Below are positions 27,572 to 37,168 of a stretch of DNA of 64,000 nucleotides, piece after piece. Within the stretch, counting starts at the first letter, position 1; the number at the start of each line of letters is the position of its first letter. The notes beneath the pieces were generated by a model. The model was not told the DNA's origin and did no database searches. It worked only from the letters and a program-made list of their open reading frames with translations. The stretch comes from Myxococcaceae bacterium (lineage in GTDB: Bacteria > Myxococcota > Myxococcia > Myxococcales > Myxococcaceae). Made by a program: the position numbers and the translations under genes. Location of the stretch: positions 1-64,000 of the forward strand of contig JAEUJQ010000045.1 in assembly GCA_016793095.1 (NCBI GenBank), read 5' to 3'.

Positions 27572-30500
27572 ATGAAGTTCCACTCCCGACTGCTCTCCCT
27601 CTCAGCCGCCGCGCTGCTGCTGACCTCGCTGGACGCCCAGGCGCAGGCGAAGAAGGCCCCCGCCAAGGGAGCCCCCGCCAAGGCTGATCCAAAGGCCGCT
27701 GAGGCGAAGAAGCCCGAGGTGAAGAAGCCCGAGGAGCGCAAAGGGCCGGCCAGGTTCGACGCGCAGGGGCAGCCGAAGGCGGAAGACATCGAGAAGGAAG
27801 CCGTCGCTGACAAGAAGCGCGACGAGCAGATCGAATCGGCGAAGAAGATCATCCCGAAGATCGAGGACGGCAACCCCCAGAAGGCCGACCTGCTCTTCCA
27901 GCTCGGCGAGCTCTACTGGGAGAAGTCGCGCTACCTCTACCGGCGCGAGATGCTCAAGTTCTTCGATCAGCAGAAGGACGCTGACGAGAAGAAGAACCGC
28001 GGCGAGAAGGTGAGCGAGCCGAAGGAGGATCACCGCGAGTCCGAGCTGTACCGCTCCGAGACGATGCGGCTCTACGAGACGATCCTCCGCGAGTACCCGT
28101 CGTACGATCGCAAGGACGAGGTGCTCTTCAACCTCGCCTACAACCTCTACGACACCGGCAAGAAGGACCAGGCCGTCAAGCGCTACGAGGAGCTGCTCAA
28201 GGGCTACCCGGGCTCGAAGTTCGTGCCCGACACCTACGTGCAGCTCGGCAACCACTACTTCGACGTGGCCAACGTGCTCGAGAAGGCGCGCAGCTACTTC
28301 GAGAAGGCCTTCGCCACCACCAACCCGCGCATCAAGTCGTACGCGCTCTACAAGCTGGCCTGGTGCGACTTCAACGCGGGCGAGCACGAGAAGGCGCTCA
28401 AGAAGCTGCAGGACACCGTCGATCTCGCGGAGAAGGGCGGCAAGGAGAAGGCCTTCACCGACTTGAAGAACGAGGCGCTGCAGGACTCGGTGCGCATGTT
28501 CGTGCAGCTCAACCGCGCCGACGACGCCATCGCCTATTACAAGGCGAAGGCCGGCAAGAAGAAGCAGACGAGCCTCATCGGCAAGCTCGCCTACGGCCTC
28601 CAGGAGGCCGGCCACCACGACAACTCGATCAAGTCCTTCCGTTACCTGCTCGGCGACAACCCGAATAGCGAGTCAGCCCCGGACTTCCAGCAGGCGATCA
28701 TCAAGTCGTACGAGGGCCTGCGCCAGCGCGACAACGTGAAGGCCGAGGTGAAGAAGCTCGCCGAGCTCTACCGCCCGGGCTCGTCGTGGTGGGAAGCGAA
28801 CAAGTCGAAGAAGGACGTGCTGCGCAACGGCTTCAACGTCGCCGAAGAGGCCATGCGCACCACCGTCACCGAGTACCACAACGAGGCGCAGAAGACGAAG
28901 TCGGTGGCCACGTACCGGCTCGCGCGCGACATCTACAAGCAGTACATCGACGCGTTCGCGACCAGCGAAGACGAGCAGTTCGTCTCGGATCACGCGTTCA
29001 ACCTGAAGTTCTACTACGCCGAGATCCTCTGGGCCCTCGAGGAGTGGGAGCCCGCCGCCGGCCAGTACGACTCGGTCACCGCGTTCAAGATCCCCGGCCG
29101 CTCGGAGGCGAAGGAGATCAGCCAGGAGAAGTACCGGCAGACGGCCGCGTACAACGCGATCCTCTCGTACGACAAGCTGGTGAAGATCGAGCGCGGCCTG
29201 CTGCAGAAGAGCGATCTCAAGGAAGGGCAGGTCGTCGAGGAGACGAAGAAGAAGGACAAGGTCGAGAAGTCGAAGAAGGTGCAGAAGCGCACGATCAAGG
29301 AGCTCGAGGAGAAGCCGATCACGAAGTTCGAGCAGGCCCTCATCGCCGCGTGCGACAAGTACAACCAGCTCTACCCGAAGACGCAGGAAGAGGTCGACAT
29401 CGCCTACCAGGCGGCCGTCATCTATTACGACAAGAACCACTTCGTCGAAGCCGCGCGCCGCTTCGGTGACATCATCAACCGGTACCCCGAGGAGGGCCGC
29501 TCGGCTGACGCCGCCGACCTGTCCATGGGCGTGCTCGAAGAGAAGGAAGAGTGGCTCGAGCTGAACAAGCTGGCCCGCCTCTTCAAGGCCAACGAGAAGC
29601 TGATGAAGAAGGCCAAGCCCGACTTCGTGAGCCGCGTCGGCAACGTCGTCGAGGGCTCGCAGTACAAGTACGTCGACGAGGTCGTCTACAAGAAGGACAA
29701 GGACGTCAAGAAGGCCCGCGACCTGTTCCTCGACTTCCAGAAGGAGTTCCCGAAGTCGAAGAACGCCGCCCGCGCGATGGTGTACGCGATGGAGATCTCG
29801 CGCGAGGCCAACGAGCAGGACAAGTCGATCGAGATCGGCGAGCGCATCTTGAAGGAGTACCCGAACTCGATGTTCGACCTGCGCGTGAAGAACGGCCTCG
29901 CGTTCTTCTACGAGAAGCTCGCCAGCTTCGAGAAGTCGGCCGCGATGTACGAGAACTTCATCGCGACGTACGACCTCGCCGCCGGCGACAAGGCCATCGG
30001 CTACGAGAACATCAAGCAGCTGCTCAAGGACGAGAGGGACGCCCGCGAGAAGGCCGAGAAGGCGGCGAAGGCGGCCAAGAAGGAGCTGCCGAAGACCGAG
30101 GTCGTCACCACCTTCCAGGTGCCGAAGAACCCTGCGAAGTGGGCTGACAACACGCCCATCACCAGCGAGGAGCTGAAGGCGCTCACCGACGAGCGCGAGG
30201 CCCAGAAGAAGGCCGCCGCCGACTGGGTCGCCGACGCGCAGTACAACGCTGGCTTCTGGTACGAGGGCGTCGGCAAGTTCGACAAGGCCATCGCCGCGTA
30301 CAAGCGCTACGTCGCGCGCTTCAAGGACAAGAAGGACGCGCCCGAGATCGCCTTCAACATCGGCCTCGTGCTCGAGAAGACGAACCAGCTCGCCGAGGCG
30401 ACGAAGCACTACGACGCGTTCCTCACCACCTACGCGAAGGATCCCCGCGTCAACGACACCCGCAAGCTGGACCTGAAGTACCGCCAGTTCCTCATCGCGC

Positions 30501-31231
30501 AGAAGCTCAAGGACAACACCTCGGTCGATCGCCTCGCGAAGGACATCGCCGCTGCGTTCCCGAAGCTGAAGGAGGACGAGAAGAAGCAGGACCGCGCGAT
30601 GCTCGCGGCGGCCCACACGAAGTTCTACCTGCTCGAGCCCCAGTTCAACGCGTACACCGCGACCAAGTTCAAGCAGATCGCCACCTTCAAGAAGGACCTG
30701 CCGGCGAAGCAGAAGTCGCTCACGGAGCTCGAGAAGGCGTACACCGAGGTGCTGACGGTCGGGAATCCCGACTACGGCATCGCGGCCCTCACCCGCATCG
30801 GCCTCTTGTACTCCGACCTCGCCCAGAACCTCGTCGACCTGCCAGACCCGAAGGGCTTCGATGAAGATCAGCTCGCCATCTTCCGCGGCGAGATCGAGAA
30901 CCGCTACGTCTTCCCGCTCGAAGAGAAGGCCGTCGAGGCGCTCGAGAAGGCGCTCGCCAAGTCGTCCGAGCTGACGCTCTACACGGAGTGGACGATCACC
31001 GCGCAGGACAAGCTCAACAAGTACAAGCCCGGGACGTACGGGAAGACGCGCGACGTGCAGTACCGCGGCAGCGAGTTCTTCGTGACGTCGGGCTTCGAGA
31101 AGCAGCCGCCCGCCAACGACGCGCCCCTGCCGACCGAGGCCGAGACCCCGAAGGTCGCTCCGGCGCCGACCCCGACGCCCGCTCCAGGCCCCAGCGCCTC
31201 CGCCACCGGCGCTGGCGCCGGCAGCCGCTGA
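27572..31231 (+). CDS. gltD: Giant periplasmic TPR protein, GltD (AgmU)/NfsD-like
   Basis: 1219 aa, close to the length I recall for AgmU/GltD. Signal peptide with DAQAQ cleavage, a Lys/Ala/Pro-rich linker (about 26-60), then TPR-type repeats over nearly all the rest (for example NLAYNLYDTGKKDQAVKRYE near residue 185 and YNAGFWYEGVGKFDKAIAAY near 890), and a Pro/Ala tail (1185-1215). Extremely G/C-biased third positions and frequent AAG/GAG suggest strong expression. GltD shuttles in the periplasm linking inner-membrane motor parts to the outer-membrane platform in M. xanthus; the same is inferred here. Confidence 0.8.
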   Translation: MKFHSRLLSLSAAALLLTSLDAQAQAKKAPAKGAPAKADPKAAEAKKPEVKKPEERKGPARFDAQGQPKAEDIEKEAVADKKRDEQIESAKKIIPKIEDGNPQKADLLFQLGELYWEKSRYLYRREMLKFFDQQKDADEKKNRGEKVSEPKEDHRESELYRSETMRLYETILREYPSYDRKDEVLFNLAYNLYDTGKKDQAVKRYEELLKGYPGSKFVPDTYVQLGNHYFDVANVLEKARSYFEKAFATTNPRIKSYALYKLAWCDFNAGEHEKALKKLQDTVDLAEKGGKEKAFTDLKNEALQDSVRMFVQLNRADDAIAYYKAKAGKKKQTSLIGKLAYGLQEAGHHDNSIKSFRYLLGDNPNSESAPDFQQAIIKSYEGLRQRDNVKAEVKKLAELYRPGSSWWEANKSKKDVLRNGFNVAEEAMRTTVTEYHNEAQKTKSVATYRLARDIYKQYIDAFATSEDEQFVSDHAFNLKFYYAEILWALEEWEPAAGQYDSVTAFKIPGRSEAKEISQEKYRQTAAYNAILSYDKLVKIERGLLQKSDLKEGQVVEETKKKDKVEKSKKVQKRTIKELEEKPITKFEQALIAACDKYNQLYPKTQEEVDIAYQAAVIYYDKNHFVEAARRFGDIINRYPEEGRSADAADLSMGVLEEKEEWLELNKLARLFKANEKLMKKAKPDFVSRVGNVVEGSQYKYVDEVVYKKDKDVKKARDLFLDFQKEFPKSKNAARAMVYAMEISREANEQDKSIEIGERILKEYPNSMFDLRVKNGLAFFYEKLASFEKSAAMYENFIATYDLAAGDKAIGYENIKQLLKDERDAREKAEKAAKAAKKELPKTEVVTTFQVPKNPAKWADNTPITSEELKALTDEREAQKKAAADWVADAQYNAGFWYEGVGKFDKAIAAYKRYVARFKDKKDAPEIAFNIGLVLEKTNQLAEATKHYDAFLTTYAKDPRVNDTRKLDLKYRQFLIAQKLKDNTSVDRLAKDIAAAFPKLKEDEKKQDRAMLAAAHTKFYLLEPQFNAYTATKFKQIATFKKDLPAKQKSLTELEKAYTEVLTVGNPDYGIAALTRIGLLYSDLAQNLVDLPDPKGFDEDQLAIFRGEIENRYVFPLEEKAVEALEKALAKSSELTLYTEWTITAQDKLNKYKPGTYGKTRDVQYRGSEFFVTSGFEKQPPANDAPLPTEAETPKVAPAPTPTPAPGPSASATGAGAGSR

Positions 31232-31257
31232 ATCGACGAGACACGAGGAACACGCAC

Positions 31258-32622
31258 ATGAAGCTCCGAATCGCCGCCCTCACCATCGTCGCCACCGCCT
31301 CGGGACTCACCGCCTGCACCGCGGTGAAGGAAGAGACGAAGCCCGACGTCGTCGTCGCGCCCCCGCCGCCGCCGAAGCTGCCCAGCGCGAAGGAGAACTT
31401 CGACAAGGCCGTCGCCGCCTTCGACGCTGGCAACCTCGACGAGGCCAACACGCTCTTCACGAAGGTCGCCGAGAAGGTGCCGACGAGCCTGATCACCCAG
31501 TACAACCTGGGCGTCATCGCCGAGCGACAGGGCCGGCTGACCGACGCGCAGGCGCGCTACGAGGCCGCCAACAAGCTCGACCCGAAGCACAAGCCCACGC
31601 TGCTCAACCTCGGCCGCGTCTACCGCCTCGAGGACAAGTTCGCCGAGGCGATCTCGCTCTACGAGGGCGCGCTCAAGGACAACGAGTTCGACGTCGAGCT
31701 CAACAACAACCTCACGGTCGCCTACCGGCTCGCGAAGAACTACGGCAAGGCCGAGGAGACCGCGCGCCGCGTGCTCTCGCGCACCAAGGACAACCCGGAC
31801 GCGTACAAGAACCTCGCGCTCATCTACTTCGATCAGGGCAACCTGCCGCTCGCCCAGTTCATCTCGATCAACGCGAAGAAGCTCGATGAGAAGGATCCCG
31901 GCGTCTACAACAACCTCGGGCTCATCTACCTGCAGCAGCAGGAGAAGCGCCTCGCGCTCGCCCAGTTCCAGAAGGCCGTCAGCCTGAACAAGGACTTCGC
32001 GCCGAGCCTCTTCAACATCGGGGCGATGGCCCTCAGCTATCGCGACTACCTGACCGCCGAGAAGAACCTCGGCCGCACCGTCGAGCTCGACCCCACCCGC
32101 TACGAGAACTTCCTCGCCTACGGCTGGGCCCTCGACGGCCAGAAGGGCAAGGACCCGAAGAAGGGCGTCAAGGCCGGCGAGGTCTTCGAGAAGGTCCTGG
32201 CGATCAAGGCTGATCAGGGAGACGCGATCTGCGGCGCCGCGTGGGCCTACGCCGCAGACAAGACGGGGTGGGACAAGGCGCTCGGCTTCTTCGAGAAGTG
32301 CAAGGGCCTGTCGACGACCTCGGCGCAGGATCAGCAGCTCATCGACAACAAGGTGAAGGGCATTCTCGCCATGCAGAAGTCCGGACAGCCGGCCGCCCAG
32401 CCAGCCCCCGACAAGCCCAAGCCGGCCGCTCCCACGGGCCCCTCGATGCTCGACAAGGCCGAGCAGGAAGCCCAGAAAGACGCTCCTCCACCTCCAGCAG
32501 AGGGAGCGACCCCACCTCCAGCTGGCGCGCCGCCTGCCGAGGCCCCGAAGACGGACGCAGCCCCGAAGACCGAGGCTCCGAAGTCTCAGGGCGAGGCGCC
32601 CAAAGAAGAGAAGAAGCCCTGA
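31258..32622 (+). CDS. gltE: TPR lipoprotein, GltE (AglT)/NfsE-like
   Basis: 454 aa from ATG 31258, with ACGAGGAA upstream. Signal peptide ends LTAC, lipobox Cys20. At least eight TPR-like units (about residues 45-350; AEAISLYEGALKDNEFDVEL, NNLGLIYLQQQEKRLALAQF), then a Pro/Ala/Lys-rich tail of about 80 residues. Order and architecture match the TPR lipoprotein GltE/AglT. The stop codon is inside a perfect hairpin. Confidence 0.82.
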   Translation: MKLRIAALTIVATASGLTACTAVKEETKPDVVVAPPPPPKLPSAKENFDKAVAAFDAGNLDEANTLFTKVAEKVPTSLITQYNLGVIAERQGRLTDAQARYEAANKLDPKHKPTLLNLGRVYRLEDKFAEAISLYEGALKDNEFDVELNNNLTVAYRLAKNYGKAEETARRVLSRTKDNPDAYKNLALIYFDQGNLPLAQFISINAKKLDEKDPGVYNNLGLIYLQQQEKRLALAQFQKAVSLNKDFAPSLFNIGAMALSYRDYLTAEKNLGRTVELDPTRYENFLAYGWALDGQKGKDPKKGVKAGEVFEKVLAIKADQGDAICGAAWAYAADKTGWDKALGFFEKCKGLSTTSAQDQQLIDNKVKGILAMQKSGQPAAQPAPDKPKPAAPTGPSMLDKAEQEAQKDAPPPPAEGATPPPAGAPPAEAPKTDAAPKTEAPKSQGEAPKEEKKP

Positions 32623-32633
32623 TTCTCAGGGCT
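32615..32633 (+). terminator. Perfect hairpin overlapping the gltE-like stop codon
   Basis: AGCCCTGA (32615-32622) pairs perfectly with TCAGGGCT (32626-32633) around a TTC loop; the TGA stop is within the 5' arm. No T-run follows (TTGAGAATGAA). Likely an RNA 3'-end or processing structure, or a partial terminator; 145 bp separate it from the next gene. Confidence 0.4.
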
Positions 32634-32777
32634 TGAGAATGAACTGGGCGCGGCGGAAGTGGACAATCCGGCGCGAGGGTGGGCTTCCAAACGACTCGCC
32701 GATCCCCTAGTGTCCGGCAACTTTTCAGGAACCCCGGCTCTGCGACAGCTGTCTACAGAGCCCATGGAGGCTGCAGC

Positions 32778-33038
32778 ATGAAGCGTTTCTTGATGGCGTT
32801 CACGGTCGTTGCGTTGGCGGCTCCTTCCTTCGCGCAGGACAAGGTCATTCGCGAGGCCGACCGGGTGGTGACGCGCAAGAAGACGGTCATCGACTTCACC
32901 GACGTCGCGGTCGAAGGCGAGCTCACCAAGCCCGAAGGCAGCTACTCGGTCAGCAAGAAGAAGACGACGTTCCGCACGCTGATCAAGGTGCGCGACAACT
33001 TCAACCCCGAGCTGCAGAAGTCCGTCGACAACCTCTGA
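32778..33038 (+). CDS. gltF: Small secreted protein, GltF/NfsF-like
   Basis: 86 aa from ATG 32778, with GGAGG 8 bp upstream. Signal peptide ends in APSFAQ; the mature part is about 66 residues: VTRKKTVIDFTDVAVEGEL then VSKKKTTFRTLIKVRDNFNPEL. Short, basic, no Cys. Its position between the TPR lipoprotein and the FHA/TonB protein matches GltF/NfsF. The 5' leader holds CCTAGTGTCC (32706-32715), a possible promoter element. Confidence 0.7.
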   Translation: MKRFLMAFTVVALAAPSFAQDKVIREADRVVTRKKTVIDFTDVAVEGELTKPEGSYSVSKKKTTFRTLIKVRDNFNPELQKSVDNL

Positions 33039-33105
33039 CATCTCTCCGTCGTTCGACGGAGCTCCCTCTCTCTCTTCCCCAGCAGTGCTTCACCGAGGTT
33101 CGAAC

Positions 33106-34932
33106 ATGGCGAACAAGGTCACCTTCGAGATCACCAGCCCCGATGGAAAGGTCTCAGAGTCCACCTCCGAGCTCGAGAGCATCATCCTCGGGTCGGGTGA
33201 CTCCGCCAACGTCAAGGTCGCCGACCCCAAGGTGTCGAACCTGCACTGCATGGTGAAGATTGGTGCTGACGGCAAGCTGCTGGTGATGGACCTCGGCTCG
33301 GCCGAGGGCACGAAGATCTCCAACGAGGCGGTGAAGGAGAAGGCGATCGCCTCGGGCGATGTCGTGGAGATCGGCGGCACCAGGGTGAAGATCTCGCTCA
33401 AGAACGGCAACACCGCCGAGCAGAAGCCCGAGCCGAAAGAGGAGAAGAAGGCCGAGGGGAAGAAGGACAAGAAGAAGGACAAGAAGGACGCTCCGCGCGC
33501 CCTCGCCGGCACCGGCAAGAACGCCGCGGCGCTCTTCAGTGAGCCCCTGCCTGCCGAGGCGGTCCCCACCGACTCCGAGAAGGTGCTGCAGGTCGCGCTC
33601 CTCTGGGGCGACACCCTCATCAACGTTCAGCACTTCGGCGACGGCGTGCCGGTCACGGTCGGCGAGAACGAGCAGGCCCGGTTCAACGTCTTCTCTCCGG
33701 GCGTCGGCGACCTGTTCACGCTCGCCCAGGGCAAGGGCAGCGCCGCCACCGTCAACGTCCCCAGCGAGGCGGGCGTCATCCTCTCGACGAAGGGCGACAG
33801 CCACAAGTCGAAGGAGCAGCTCAAGGGCGAGGGCAAGCTGAAGGCCGCCGACGGAGGGGTTCGCGCCGACGCGATCGAGATCGGCCTCCACGACCGCGCG
33901 CAGATCTCGTTCGAGCAGGTCGCCTTCATCGTGCGCTACGTCCGCCCCAGCGCCGCGGTCACCCTCAACACGCTCGATGAGCACGACTTCACCTTCTTCA
34001 AGATCACCAGCATCTGCATCATGGCCTTCATCGCCCTCGTGGCGGCGATGGTCATCACGCCCATGGGTGAGGGCGGGCAGGGCGACGACATCTTCGGCAA
34101 CCCGTCGAAGTACGTGAAGATGGTCGTGAAGCCCGAGAAGAAGCAGGAAGTGAAGAAGTTCCAGGACAAGTCGGGGATCCAGGAAGGCGAGAAGGCCAAG
34201 GAGAAGGAAGGCAAGTTCGGCAAGCAGGACGCCAAGAAGAACGAGGCTGACCCCTCGAAGAAGGGCGCTCCTGTCGTCGACGTGAACAAGCGCGAGGAGG
34301 ACCGCAAGAAGGTCAGCTCGCTGATGGCCGGCATGTTCGCCGGCGGCGCGTCGTCGAACGTCTTCGGGCCTGGCGGCCTCGGCACCGGCATCAACAACGC
34401 GCTCGGCGGTCTCCAGGGTGGCGCAGGCGTCGGTGACGCACAGGGCGTCGGCGGTCTCGGTTCGCGTGGCGCAGGCTCTGGTGGCGGCGGCAACGGCCTC
34501 GGCCTCGGCGGGCTTGGCACGAAGGGCGGCGGTCGCGGCGCGGGTGGCTACGGCTCCATCGACCTGGGTGGCAAGGGCAAGGGCTCGACCCGCATCATCC
34601 CCGGCAAGACGACCGTCGTTGGCGGCCTCGACAAGGACGTCATCATGAAGGTCATCAAGCGCCACCAGAACGAGATCAAGTTCTGCTACGAGCAGGAGCT
34701 GCAGCAGAACGCGTCACTCGCGGGCAAGGTCGCGGTCGCGTGGACGATCGACCCGTCTGGTGGGGTCTCCGAGGCCGCGGTGTCGGAGAGCTCGATCGGG
34801 AACGCCAACGTCGAGAGCTGCATCCTCCAGCGGATCCGTCGGTGGAAGTTCCCGGAGCCTGAGGGCGGCGGCATCGTGAACGTCACCTTCCCGTGGATCT
34901 TCAAGGCCGCGGGCGACGACAGCGCCGAGTAA
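33106..34932 (+). CDS. gltG: FHA-TM-TonB trans-envelope protein, GltG/NfsG-like
   Basis: 608 aa from ATG 33106. Order: FHA domain (about 26-98; GSGDSANVKVADPKVSNLHC then LGSAEGT), Lys-rich linker (105-130), a second cytosolic domain (159-282), one transmembrane helix (300-318), charged linker, Gly-rich segment (405-510), and a C-terminal AgmX/PglI-type TonB domain (520-606; QNEIKFCYEQEL, RIRRWKFPEPEGG). This is the layout I recall for GltG, which senses the cytoplasmic side with its FHA part and reaches the outer membrane through its TonB part. Last gene of the block. Confidence 0.83.
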   Translation: MANKVTFEITSPDGKVSESTSELESIILGSGDSANVKVADPKVSNLHCMVKIGADGKLLVMDLGSAEGTKISNEAVKEKAIASGDVVEIGGTRVKISLKNGNTAEQKPEPKEEKKAEGKKDKKKDKKDAPRALAGTGKNAAALFSEPLPAEAVPTDSEKVLQVALLWGDTLINVQHFGDGVPVTVGENEQARFNVFSPGVGDLFTLAQGKGSAATVNVPSEAGVILSTKGDSHKSKEQLKGEGKLKAADGGVRADAIEIGLHDRAQISFEQVAFIVRYVRPSAAVTLNTLDEHDFTFFKITSICIMAFIALVAAMVITPMGEGGQGDDIFGNPSKYVKMVVKPEKKQEVKKFQDKSGIQEGEKAKEKEGKFGKQDAKKNEADPSKKGAPVVDVNKREEDRKKVSSLMAGMFAGGASSNVFGPGGLGTGINNALGGLQGGAGVGDAQGVGGLGSRGAGSGGGGNGLGLGGLGTKGGGRGAGGYGSIDLGGKGKGSTRIIPGKTTVVGGLDKDVIMKVIKRHQNEIKFCYEQELQQNASLAGKVAVAWTIDPSGGVSEAAVSESSIGNANVESCILQRIRRWKFPEPEGGGIVNVTFPWIFKAAGDDSAE

Positions 34933-34954
34933 CGGAACGGCTTTTCGATCCCTG

Positions 34955-34990
34955 AACGGCGTGTCCGGAAGCGGGCACGCCGTTTTCGTT
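34955..34990 (+). terminator. Strong intrinsic terminator after the glt-like operon
   Basis: AACGGCGTGTCC (34955-34966) pairs with GGGCACGCCGTT (34973-34984) with one G-T pair and a GGAAGC loop; the T-rich tail TTTTCGTTT starts at 34983. It begins 22 bp after the GltG-like stop. Confidence 0.88.
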
Positions 34991-35142
34991 TGAAGTGACG
35001 AGCGCCGGGCTTGGCCTCGGTCGCCTCACCGGCGCTCCCGGCAGAGGGGCCTGCTCCGCGTGGGAGGGGAGGGCTGAGACCCTGCGAGGAGCAGCATCGC
35101 GCAGTGGCAGGTTTCCTCCGACGCGGCTAGAGACTGCGGCGA

Positions 35143-36285
35143 ATGGACTTCGAACTGCCCGAAGACGTCAAGGCGTTGCAGACCACCATCCGCGACTTCT
35201 GCGAGCGCCGGGTGAAGGACAAGGCCCGCGAGTGGGACGCCGCCGAGAAGTTCCCTCTCGAGATCGTGAGAGAGCTCGGCCAGCTCGGGGCCATGGGCAT
35301 CCGCATCGGCGAGCAGTACGGCGGCGCCGCGATGGGCTCGCTCGCGGTGGCCGTCGCGGTCGAGGAGGTCGCGAAGTACGACGGCTCGCTGGCGTTGACC
35401 GTGGCCTCGCACAACGGCCTGGGCACCAGCCACATCCGCATGTTCGGCAGCGACGAGCAGAAGCAGAAGTACCTGCCCAGGCTCGCGACCGGTGAGTGGC
35501 TCGGCGCCTGGGGCCTCACCGAACCGGGCTCAGGCAGCGACTCGGCCGGCATGAAGACCGTCGCCGAGAAGAAGGGCGCCTCGTGGGTGCTCAACGGCTC
35601 GAAGATGTTCATCACCCAGGGCACGGTGGGCGACGCCTTCGTCGTGCTCGCCGTCACCAGCCGCGAGAAGAAGCAGAAGGGCATCACCGCGTTCATCCTG
35701 GAGAAGGGGCTCAAGGGGTTCAGCCAACGATCCATTCACGGGAAGCTGGGCATGCGCTCGTCCGACACCGCCGAGCTGCACCTCGAGAACGTCGAGGTCC
35801 CCGACAGCCAGCGGCTGGGGGCCATCGATCAAGGCTTCATCGACACCATGAAGATCCTCGATGGAGGCCGCATCACCATCGGCGCCTTGTCCGTCGGCCT
35901 CGGTACCGCCGCGATCCGGGAGTCCGTGAAGTACGCGAAGGACCGCAGCGCCTTCGGCCAGCCGATCGCCGACTTCCAGGCGATCCGGTGGATGCTGGCG
36001 GACATGCAGACCGAGCTCGACGCCGCGCGCATGCTCGTCTACCGCGCGGCCGCGCTGGCCGACGCTGGCCGCCCCTACACCCGCGAGGCCTCGGTCGCGA
36101 AGCTCTTCGCGTCGGAGGCCGCCACCCGCGCCTGCAACAAGGCCGTGCAGATCCACGGCGGCTACGGCTACACGCGCGAGTTCCCGGTCGAGCGCTACCT
36201 GCGCGACGCCAAGCTCTGTGAGATCGGCGAAGGCACCAGCGAGATCCAGCGCAACATCATCGCGCGCGAGGTCCTGAAGGGCTAA
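35143..36285 (+). CDS. Acyl-CoA dehydrogenase
   Basis: 380 aa; FAD enzyme that introduces the alpha-beta double bond in acyl-CoA and passes electrons to ETF. Signature blocks: [13 protein letters not shown] near residue 124, [13 protein letters not shown] near 149, [13 protein letters not shown] near 267, and [20 protein letters not shown] followed by [11 protein letters not shown], which holds the catalytic Glu of short-chain and related enzymes. Chain length preference cannot be fixed; the downstream meaB gene suggests branched or odd-chain metabolism. Confidence 0.93.
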   Translation: MDFELPEDVKALQTTIRDFCERRVKDKAREWDAAEKFPLEIVRELGQLGAMGIRIGEQYGGAAMGSLAVAVAVEEVAKYDGSLALTVASHNGLGTSHIRMFGSDEQKQKYLPRLATGEWLGAWGLTEPGSGSDSAGMKTVAEKKGASWVLNGSKMFITQGTVGDAFVVLAVTSREKKQKGITAFILEKGLKGFSQRSIHGKLGMRSSDTAELHLENVEVPDSQRLGAIDQGFIDTMKILDGGRITIGALSVGLGTAAIRESVKYAKDRSAFGQPIADFQAIRWMLADMQTELDAARMLVYRAAALADAGRPYTREASVAKLFASEAATRACNKAVQIHGGYGYTREFPVERYLRDAKLCEIGEGTSEIQRNIIAREVLKG

Positions 36286-36295
36286 GCCCGTCCAT

Positions 36296-37168
36296 ATGGA
36301 CCGCGCCTTCCTCGAGGGCCTTGGCCTCAGGGTGTCGGAGAGCGAGGGCGTCGTCGAGGCCGAGCTCGAGCTCTCTTCGGGCCTCGCGCTCAACCCGCTG
36401 ACGAGGCAGGTGTTGAGCGCGGTGCACTTCACCGTGCTGGGCGATCGTCTGCTCTACGTCGGCCCACCGGAGTTCGTCGGCGCCCAGCCGATCAACCTCG
36501 CGTTCCTCACCGGCTCGACGCGCCTAGAAGATCTCGTCGTTCAGACCCTGAACGATCATCTCTATCAGCTCGAGCGCCGCTCGAACGAGCTCTCGGCGCT
36601 GGGGATCAACCCGAAGGTCGATCCTGCGACGCTGCAGCTGAGCGTCGAGCTCGAACGCGGCCGCTTCAAGTTCACCCTGGGCGCGAGCCGGGCAGGGCAG
36701 TTCCGGGTCGCGCGCTGCCTGCTCGACGACCACGAGCTGTCGCTCTCGGGTGCTGCGACCTCGTTCGAGCTGAGCGAGTTCCGTGATCGGAGCGCGCTCG
36801 AGGACTTCCTCTACGCGATGTTCGGCGATCTCGCCGGCAGCCCGACGCCTCCGCCCCGAGCCAGCGACGAGGCGCCCGCGATCGGGGAGGACGTCGCCAT
36901 TCCGATGAGCGCGCTCTTCCAGGCGTTTGGTGACGCGACGGTGCCTCCCCGCGCGATCATGGAGTTCTTCTGCGAACTCAAGGTGAGCGGCGAGACGGTG
37001 CGCTTCGCCGCCGCGCGCGTTCAGGGGCGGACCTTTCGCGGGCTCCTGGCCGGTGCGGCGGGGAAGATCTGGGCTGATCGCTTCGAGCTCGACGAGTTCC
37101 CCGGCATCCGCGCCCTCGTGTCCGAGTTGATGAAGACGCCCATCGAGGAGATCGAGGTGGTGGAGTGA
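36296..37168 (+). CDS. Unknown protein (hypothetical, conserved context)
   Basis: 290 aa; no family recognised. Soluble, acidic, no signal peptide. Two related-looking halves: residues 5-100 (VSAVHFTVLGDRLLYVGPPE) and about 100-175, then a Pro-rich hinge (PTPPPRASDE near 182) and a C-terminal part (200-290). It starts 10 bp after the acyl-CoA dehydrogenase stop, and its own stop overlaps the meaB GTG, so it is firmly in that operon. Start ATG could also lie at an internal codon. Confidence 0.75.
   Translation: MDRAFLEGLGLRVSESEGVVEAELELSSGLALNPLTRQVLSAVHFTVLGDRLLYVGPPEFVGAQPINLAFLTGSTRLEDLVVQTLNDHLYQLERRSNELSALGINPKVDPATLQLSVELERGRFKFTLGASRAGQFRVARCLLDDHELSLSGAATSFELSEFRDRSALEDFLYAMFGDLAGSPTPPPRASDEAPAIGEDVAIPMSALFQAFGDATVPPRAIMEFFCELKVSGETVRFAAARVQGRTFRGLLAGAAGKIWADRFELDEFPGIRALVSELMKTPIEEIEVVE

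Noticed and set aside
28673-30616. Long minus-strand Leu/Val/Arg-rich frame opposite the gltD-like gene
   Set aside because: Antisense of a Lys/Glu-biased coding sequence in GC-rich DNA; composition without any motif.
33154-34665. Long minus-strand frame opposite the gltG-like gene
   Set aside because: Antisense shadow of an FHA/TonB gene with clear motifs on the plus strand.
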